Positions 59,067 through 64,000 of a DNA stretch of 64,000 nucleotides are shown piece by piece. The notes under the pieces are model-generated. The model did not search any database and was not told the origin of the DNA. It was given only the letters and a program-made list of their open reading frames with translations. The stretch covers positions 62,001 to 126,000 of the forward strand of contig DATGMP010000075.1 of NCBI GenBank assembly GCA_035293565.1, in the 5' to 3' direction. Source of the DNA: DATGMP01 sp035293565. GTDB lineage: Bacteria > Pseudomonadota > Alphaproteobacteria > BOG-932 > Roseiterribacteraceae. The position numbers were made by a program, and so were the translations under genes. Position 1 is the stretch's first letter. Every line of letters starts with the position of its first letter.

Positions 59067-59866
59067 TTTTGACCAACGGAAAAGCGACGGACGCCAAGAT
59101 CGTCGTTTCGGGTCTGAAGAAATCCTTCGGCCGGAAGAAGGTCCTGGACGGGCTCGATCTGACGATTGGGCGCGGCGAATCGCTGGTAGTCATCGGCGGC
59201 TCGGGGTCGGGCAAATCCGTGCTGCTGAAATGCATCCTCGGGCTGATCCGACCGGATGCGGGCACGATCTCGATCAACGGCGAGATGATGACCGGTGCCG
59301 ATCGGTCGACCCGGGAGAGGCTCAGGCGAAGGATTGGGATGCTGTTTCAGGGCGGCGCGCTCTTCGACAGCCTCTCCGTTTGGGAAAACGTCGCGTTCTC
59401 GCTGACCGAAGGCGAAGGCCACGAACATCTTCCACGCGACAAGGCCCATGAGGTTGCGATCGAAAAGCTCGCCGTGGTCGGGTTGGGGCCGGAAGTCGCC
59501 AATCTGGCGCCGGTCGAGCTTTCGGGCGGCATGCAGAAGCGGGTGGCTCTGGCCCGCGCGATCGCGGCCGAACCCGAAACCCTGTTCTTCGACGAGCCCA
59601 CGACCGGCCTCGATCCGATCATGGCGGACGCGATCAACAATCTGATCGTGGCGAGCGTCGAGCGGCTGGGCGCGACGGCGGTCTCGATCACCCATGACAT
59701 GGCGAGCGCGCGCAAGATCGCGTCGCGGATCGCCATGCTCTATCAGGGCAAGATCATCTGGGACGGCTCGGCCGAAGAGATCGACAGATCCGACAACCCC
59801 TATGTCGAGCAGTTCATCCATGGAAAGGCCGAGGGTCCGATCGCGCTCCCGGTGCGGGCTCTGTGA
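59063..59866 (+). CDS. mlaF: MlaF-family ABC transporter ATP-binding protein
   Basis: This 267-residue ATPase drives the MlaE permease. Walker A GGSGSGKSVLLK, signature VELSGGMQKRVALARA (the GGMQKR form is typical of MlaF), Walker B ETLFFDEPTTGLDP and the H-loop ITHDMAS are all intact. Its product is probably phospholipid transport for outer-membrane asymmetry. Confidence 0.94.
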   Translation: MILTNGKATDAKIVVSGLKKSFGRKKVLDGLDLTIGRGESLVVIGGSGSGKSVLLKCILGLIRPDAGTISINGEMMTGADRSTRERLRRRIGMLFQGGALFDSLSVWENVAFSLTEGEGHEHLPRDKAHEVAIEKLAVVGLGPEVANLAPVELSGGMQKRVALARAIAAEPETLFFDEPTTGLDPIMADAINNLIVASVERLGATAVSITHDMASARKIASRIAMLYQGKIIWDGSAEEIDRSDNPYVEQFIHGKAEGPIALPVRAL

Positions 59867-59913
59867 TCGACGCTTGGCTGGCTCCTGAGGCCGAACGGTA
59901 CTAACTTTTGAAT

Positions 59914-59957
59914 GGGCGCGGCCCGAGTCGCGCCCTCACCCGCGAGAGTTGCTCGCG
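59914..59957 (+). promoter_or_regulatory. Two tandem hairpins before radA
   Basis: GGGCGCG at 59914-59920 pairs with CGCGCCC at 59929-59935, and CGCGAG at 59941-59946 with CTCGCG at 59952-59957. The second stem directly abuts the radA ribosome-binding bases (GAGG), so it could affect translation, while the first may end mlaEF transcription. Confidence 0.45.
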
Positions 59958-59966
59958 AGGATCGAC

Positions 59967-61382
59967 ATGGCACGACACACTCACCAATATGCCTGCCAAT
60001 CCTGCGGTGCGGCCTACCCGAAATGGAGCGGCCGCTGCGAGTCTTGCGGCGCGTGGAACACGCTGGTCGAGGAAGCGCTCGAATCCGAAGCCCCCGCCCG
60101 CGCGGGTGGTCTCGGTCGCGGCAAGGCGCGCGGGATCGACTTCGCGCCTTTGGCGGGGGCCGCCGAGGGGCTCGCTCGACGGCTGTCTGCAGTGGCGGAA
60201 TTTGATCGGACGACCGGCGGCGGCTTGGTTCCCGGCGGCTGTACGCTCATTGGCGGCGACCCGGGGATCGGCAAGTCCACTCTCGTCCTCCAGCTGGTCG
60301 CGCGGCTGTCGGGCTCTTACCGAACCGCCTATGTCTCGGGCGAAGAATCGATCGACCAGGTGCGGCTGAGGGCCAAACGCCTCGGCCTTGCGACCGCCCC
60401 GGTCGGCCTTGCCGCGGCCACTGATGTACGCGAGATCGTCGCTTCGATCGATCAGGCGGACGGGCCCGAGATCGTGGTCATCGATTCGATCCAGACAATG
60501 TATGTCGACACGCTGGACAGCGCGCCGGGCACGGTCGCCCAGGTTCGCGCCTCCGCCCAGGCCCTGATCCGGATCGCCAAGCGCCGCGGGATCAGCCTAC
60601 TGTTGGTCGGTCACGTCACGAAGGAGGGGCTGATCGCGGGCCCCCGCGTCCTCGAGCACATGGTGGATACCGTGCTCTATTTCGAGGGCGAGCGCGGGCA
60701 CCAGTTCCGCATTCTGCGTGCGGTCAAGAACCGCTACGGCCCGACCGACGAGATCGGCGTTTTCGACATGACGGACCGGGGTCTCGAGGAAGTCCCCAAT
60801 CCCTCGGAGCTCTTCCTCGCCGAGCGACGGGGCGATATCTCGGGCACAGCGGTATTCGCCGGCATCGAAGGCACCCGTCCGGTATTGGTCGAGGTCCAGG
60901 CGCTGGTCGGGCCGGCGGCGCTCGGCACCGCGCGGCGGGCAGTGGTCGGATGGGATTCCGCGCGCCTCGCAATGGTGCTGGCCGTGCTGGAAGCGCGCTG
61001 CGGCGTCACGATCGGCAGCCACGACGTCTATCTCAATATCGCGGGCGGCCTGCGGATCGCCGAGCCCGCTGCCGACCTCGCGGTCGCGGCCGCGTTGATC
61101 AGCGCGCTATCGGGCGAGGCGGTCCCGGCCGAAATGGTGATCTTCGGGGAAATTGGCCTCGCCGGCGAGGTCCGCGGCGTCGGTCAGGCCGAGCTTCGCC
61201 TCAAGGAAGCCGCAAAGCTGGGCTTTACTCGTGCCGTCATTCCGAGCCGGCGGCAGGCCCGCGGCACTGGCAGCGCGCAGCCTGTAGCGGCAACCGAGAT
61301 CGGGCATTTGAGCGAGCTCATTCCACTGTTCGGGAGCGGCCAGAACACCCCTGCAGCAAGGATCGTCCGAGGGCGCGTTTGA
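59967..61382 (+). CDS. radA: DNA repair protein RadA
   Basis: RadA (471 aa) is a RecA-like motor that promotes branch migration in recombination. The N-terminal zinc finger has C10, C13, C24 and C27. Walker A is GGDPGIGKSTL, the RadA-specific KNRYG motif is VKNRYGPTDEIG, and a Lon-like C-terminal domain completes the protein. The ATG at 59967 (MARHTHQYAC) is the family start; the TTG at 59949 is not needed. Its TGA overlaps cvpA. Confidence 0.96.
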   Translation: MARHTHQYACQSCGAAYPKWSGRCESCGAWNTLVEEALESEAPARAGGLGRGKARGIDFAPLAGAAEGLARRLSAVAEFDRTTGGGLVPGGCTLIGGDPGIGKSTLVLQLVARLSGSYRTAYVSGEESIDQVRLRAKRLGLATAPVGLAAATDVREIVASIDQADGPEIVVIDSIQTMYVDTLDSAPGTVAQVRASAQALIRIAKRRGISLLLVGHVTKEGLIAGPRVLEHMVDTVLYFEGERGHQFRILRAVKNRYGPTDEIGVFDMTDRGLEEVPNPSELFLAERRGDISGTAVFAGIEGTRPVLVEVQALVGPAALGTARRAVVGWDSARLAMVLAVLEARCGVTIGSHDVYLNIAGGLRIAEPAADLAVAAALISALSGEAVPAEMVIFGEIGLAGEVRGVGQAELRLKEAAKLGFTRAVIPSRRQARGTGSAQPVAATEIGHLSELIPLFGSGQNTPAARIVRGRV

Positions 61383-61984
61383 TGAATACGATCGATATCG
61401 TCGTCATTTCCGTCATCGCGCTGTCGGCGATCATCGCCTTCTTGCGCGGCTTCGTCCGGGAGATGCTGACGATCGGGTCATGGCTGGGGGCGGCGGCGGT
61501 GCTGCTCTATGGCTTCCCGCTATTGCAGTCGCGATTCGAGCAATGGATCCCGTCCAGCAAGCTGGCCGCCCATCTTGTCGGCGGCGCCGTCCTGTTCCTG
61601 GGCAGCTTGCTGGTCTTCTCGATTCTGAGCCACATGGTAGCCAAGTTCGTGCGCGGTTCGGCCCTAACGGCCGTCGACCGGTCCCTGGGCTTCCTCTTCG
61701 GCTTGGCGCGCGGCGCCGTCCTTGTCTCGCTGGCCTATATGGTGGTGGTTGCCCTCCAGCCGACCCTGCTCGAAGGCGCGCGGACCGCGCCGATGATGGC
61801 GCGGGGGGCGGAAATCCTGAAAGGCCTTGCGCCGAAGGATATCGCCGACCAAATGACGGTCGATCTGCCGAAGCCTGCGGCAGCCGGCGGCAATGGAAAA
61901 CAGGACGCGGCCGCCCAACCAGCCTATACTAGGCGCGCCAACGACGCGCTTCAGCGGCTGATCGAAGCCGCGCCCGAGAAGTGA
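61382..61984 (+). CDS. cvpA: CvpA-family membrane protein
   Basis: CvpA (200 aa) is a four-helix inner-membrane protein. It is needed for colicin V production in E. coli and more generally linked to envelope stress. The start NTIDIVVISVIALSAIIAFLRGFVREM is characteristic, with helices at about 5-22, 28-48, 65-88 and 105-125 and a soluble Ala/Gln-rich tail. ATG 61382 overlaps the radA stop; the conserved partner purF follows after 12 bases. Confidence 0.9.
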   Translation: MNTIDIVVISVIALSAIIAFLRGFVREMLTIGSWLGAAAVLLYGFPLLQSRFEQWIPSSKLAAHLVGGAVLFLGSLLVFSILSHMVAKFVRGSALTAVDRSLGFLFGLARGAVLVSLAYMVVVALQPTLLEGARTAPMMARGAEILKGLAPKDIADQMTVDLPKPAAAGGNGKQDAAAQPAYTRRANDALQRLIEAAPEK

Positions 61985-61996
61985 GACCTGGATAGA

Positions 61997-63457
61997 ATGC
62001 TGACCACGCACCCCTTCGACGACGACAAGCTGAAGGAGGAGTGCGCCCTCTTCGGTATTTTCAATCACTCCGACGCCGCCGCCCTCACGGTGCTGGGTCT
62101 GCATGCGCTCCAGCATCGGGGCCAGGAAGCGACCGGCATCGTCAGTTGCGATGGAGAGCGCTTCCACGCGCACCGCGCGCTCGGGCAAGTCGGTGACACC
62201 TTTGCGGACCCGCGGGTCATGGCGGGCCTCACCGGCCGCGCCGCCATCGGCCATAACCGCTATGCAACCACCGGCGACACGGTGCTGCGCAATGTGCAGC
62301 CCCTCTATTTCGATTTCGATTTCGGCGGTTTCGCGCTCGGACACAACGGTAACCTGACCAACGCGCTGCAGCTTCGCCGCCAGATGATCCGCCGCGGCTC
62401 GCTCTTCCAGTCCACGACCGACACGGAAACGATCTTCCATCTGATGGCGGTCGCCCGCGGCGGCAGCGTGCTCGACAGGGTCGTGGAGGCGCTCCGGCAG
62501 GTCGAGGGCGCCTATTCGCTCGTCGGACTGGCGGCCGGCATGCTGATCGGCGTCCGAGATCCGTATGGCGTCAGGCCCTTGGTGCTGGGCAGGATCGGCG
62601 ACTCCTTCGTGCTGGCGTCAGAGACCTGCGCCCTCGACATCATCGGCGCCACCTGCGTGCGCGACATCGAGCCGGGCGAGTTGGTCGTGATCGACAGCTC
62701 CGGCGTGCATTCCATCCGGCCTTTCGCCCCCGCGGAACGGCGCTTCTGCATTTTCGAGTACATCTACTTCGCGCGCCCCGACAGCCGGTTCGAAAACCGC
62801 TCGGTTTATGAGGCGCGCGAGCGGATCGGTGCCGAGCTGGCGCGCGAGGCCGGCGTGGATGCCGATCTCGTCGTCCCGGTCCCGGATTCGGGCGTGCCGG
62901 CGGCGATCGGCTATGCCAAGCAGTCCGGCATCCCCTTTTCGCTCGGCATCATCCGCAATCACTATGTCGGTCGAACCTTCATCGAACCGACCGACCACAT
63001 CCGCCATTTCGGCGTGAAGCTGAAGCACAACGCCAATAGCGCCGTATTAAAGGGCAAACGGGTCGTGCTGGTCGACGATTCGATCGTGCGCGGCACGACC
63101 TCGACCAAGATCGTCGAGATGGTGCGGCAAGCCGGCGCCGCCGAGGTCCATATGCGGATTTCGTCGCCGCCGACGACACATAGCTGCTTCTACGGGATCG
63201 ACACGCCCGAGCAGGAGAAGCTCCTCGCCCATCGCTACTCGGTCGAGGAGATGGCGAAGTTCATCGGCGCCGACAGCCTTGCCTTCATCTCCATCGACGG
63301 TTTGTATCGTGCCATGGGCGAGACGGCACGCAACGCGCAGCATCCGCAATTCTGCGACGCCTGCTTCACAGGCGATTATCCGATCGCCCTCACCGACCGC
63401 GACCAACGCGCCACTCAGCCCGAGCTCTCCCTGCTGTTCGAAGGCGGCCGGGCTTGA
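61997..63457 (+). CDS. purF: Amidophosphoribosyltransferase
   Basis: PurF (486 aa) makes phosphoribosylamine from PRPP and glutamine, the first step of purine synthesis. The nucleophile Cys follows a short 15-residue propeptide (KEECALFGIFNH, Cys at residue 16), so self-cleavage is expected. The Ntn glutaminase domain fills the first half, and the PRPP site VVLVDDSIVRGTTSTK is in the second. Its stop overlaps the next gene in TTGA. Confidence 0.96.
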   Translation: MLTTHPFDDDKLKEECALFGIFNHSDAAALTVLGLHALQHRGQEATGIVSCDGERFHAHRALGQVGDTFADPRVMAGLTGRAAIGHNRYATTGDTVLRNVQPLYFDFDFGGFALGHNGNLTNALQLRRQMIRRGSLFQSTTDTETIFHLMAVARGGSVLDRVVEALRQVEGAYSLVGLAAGMLIGVRDPYGVRPLVLGRIGDSFVLASETCALDIIGATCVRDIEPGELVVIDSSGVHSIRPFAPAERRFCIFEYIYFARPDSRFENRSVYEARERIGAELAREAGVDADLVVPVPDSGVPAAIGYAKQSGIPFSLGIIRNHYVGRTFIEPTDHIRHFGVKLKHNANSAVLKGKRVVLVDDSIVRGTTSTKIVEMVRQAGAAEVHMRISSPPTTHSCFYGIDTPEQEKLLAHRYSVEEMAKFIGADSLAFISIDGLYRAMGETARNAQHPQFCDACFTGDYPIALTDRDQRATQPELSLLFEGGRA

Positions 63458-64000
63458 CGCTTCCACTTTCGGGTCAGGTCGCGCTTGTCACCGGCGCGTC
63501 ACGAGGCTTTGGCGCGGCCACGGCGGTCGCGCTCGCCGCGCAAGGCGCGCGGCTCGTGCTCATCGCGAGGACGGTAGGCGGTCTCGAGGAAATCGACGAT
63601 CGGATCCGCGCCGCCGGCGGCAATGCAGCCACGCTGATGCCGCTCGACCTCGCTGACACCGAGAAACTAGCGCCGCTCGGTCCGACGCTTTTCGAACGCT
63701 TCGGCCGTCTCGATATTTTCATTTCGGCTGCCGCCGACATCGGCCAGCTAAGCCCCGTACCGCATATCGACCCCAAGATGTGGAACCGGGTCATCGCGAC
63801 AAATCTCACCGCGCCTCAACGGCTCGCAGCCACGCTCGATCCGCTGCTCCGCGCCGCGCCCGCGGGGCGCGCCGTTCTCGTGACCGACCACGCCGCTATC
63901 GGGGCCGCTGCCTACTGGTCGGCCTATGCGGTATCCAAGGCCGGGCTCGAGCAGATGGGCCGAGCCTGGGCCAGCGAGGCCGCCAATACGCGACTGAAGG
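63454..64000 (+). CDS. SDR-family oxidoreductase, truncated by window end
   Basis: The frame starts at TTG overlapping the purF stop (TTGA) and is open to the end of the window, giving 182 codons. The NAD(P)-binding TGASRGFG and a YAVSKAG motif with the catalytic Tyr and Lys mark a classical short-chain dehydrogenase. About 13 residues before the Tyr, where Ser is expected, the sequence reads TDHAAIG, so the catalytic Ser seems replaced. The substrate is unknown; the overall pattern recalls the YciK-like group. Confidence 0.85.
   Translation, partial: MTLPLSGQVALVTGASRGFGAATAVALAAQGARLVLIARTVGGLEEIDDRIRAAGGNAATLMPLDLADTEKLAPLGPTLFERFGRLDIFISAAADIGQLSPVPHIDPKMWNRVIATNLTAPQRLAATLDPLLRAAPAGRAVLVTDHAAIGAAAYWSAYAVSKAGLEQMGRAWASEAANTRLK

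Noticed and set aside
1..64000. CRISPR arrays, insertion sequences or prophage
   Set aside because: I saw no regularly spaced direct repeats, transposase, integrase or phage structural gene in the window.

Overview
The window is GC-rich chromosomal DNA from an alphaproteobacterium, most likely of the Rhodospirillales or a related deep lineage (inferred from gene content; no 16S gene is present). Lineage clues are the PleD/DivK cell-cycle pair, the DnaA regulator HdaA, an EipB-type DUF1849 envelope protein, GatCAB amidotransferase, a CycM-like membrane-anchored cytochrome c, an aa3-oxidase subunit IV mini-protein, and the syntenies rpsF-rpsR-DUF2232-rplI-dnaB, lptF-lptG-surA-pdxA-ksgA and purN-purM-DUF2066-AI-2E-hdaA. 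Almost all of it is core genome, densely packed, with many ATGA, GTGA and TTGA stop/start overlaps.

Layout. 0-2.4 kb: cytochrome c divergent from kdsB-pheA. 2.4-4.4 kb: the only accessory-looking stretch, with a frameshifted small ORF, an inverted repeat, a vapBC toxin-antitoxin pair, tRNA-Ser(GCT) and a small AT-hook-like protein. 4.4-7.6 kb: gatCAB (minus). 7.6-18.8 kb: co-directional chain ruvX, dienelactone hydrolase, pyrB, pyrC-like, DsbA-like isomerase, plsY, dprA, topA, rnr, rpmG, closed by a strong terminator. 18.8-22 kb: divK-pleD and eipB (minus). 22-23.5 kb: ArsC-like protein, then a cassette of a winged-helix-like protein and two small membrane proteins. 23.5-28.4 kb: aspS, divergent rnd, an M50 protease and a beta-propeller protein. 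28.4-37.7 kb: polyphosphate genes ppk-ppx, sixA, hdaA, AI-2E permease, DUF2066, and divergent purM-purN. 37.8-41.7 kb: tiny COX4-like protein, NTF2-fold protein, ndk, small envelope proteins, holC-pepA. 41.9-47.3 kb: lptFG-surA-pdxA-ksgA. 47.3-52.3 kb: fabD-fabG-acpP-fabF-mltG-gmk (minus). 52.6-53.8 kb: cytochrome P450. 54.0 kb: a 24-residue lipoprotein. 54.2-58.1 kb: rpsF-rpsR-DUF2232-rplI-dnaB. 58.3-64 kb: mlaE-mlaF, radA-cvpA-purF and the start of an SDR gene that runs off the window.

How the genes fit together. The window covers translation (GatCAB with an AspRS that looks non-discriminating, rpmG, S6/S18/L9, KsgA), pyrimidine and purine synthesis, outer-membrane building (KdsB, LptFG, SurA, Mla transport, MltG), type II fatty acid synthesis feeding PlsY, and DNA maintenance (DprA, TopA, RuvX, RadA, DnaB, HdaA, HolC). 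No large unknown defence or biosynthetic system is visible. The most interesting items are small: the winged-helix/DUF5985-like cassette, mini-proteins below usual annotation cut-offs, a pyrC-like gene lacking the HxH metal ligands, and a palindrome of DnaA-box-like halves before dnaB.
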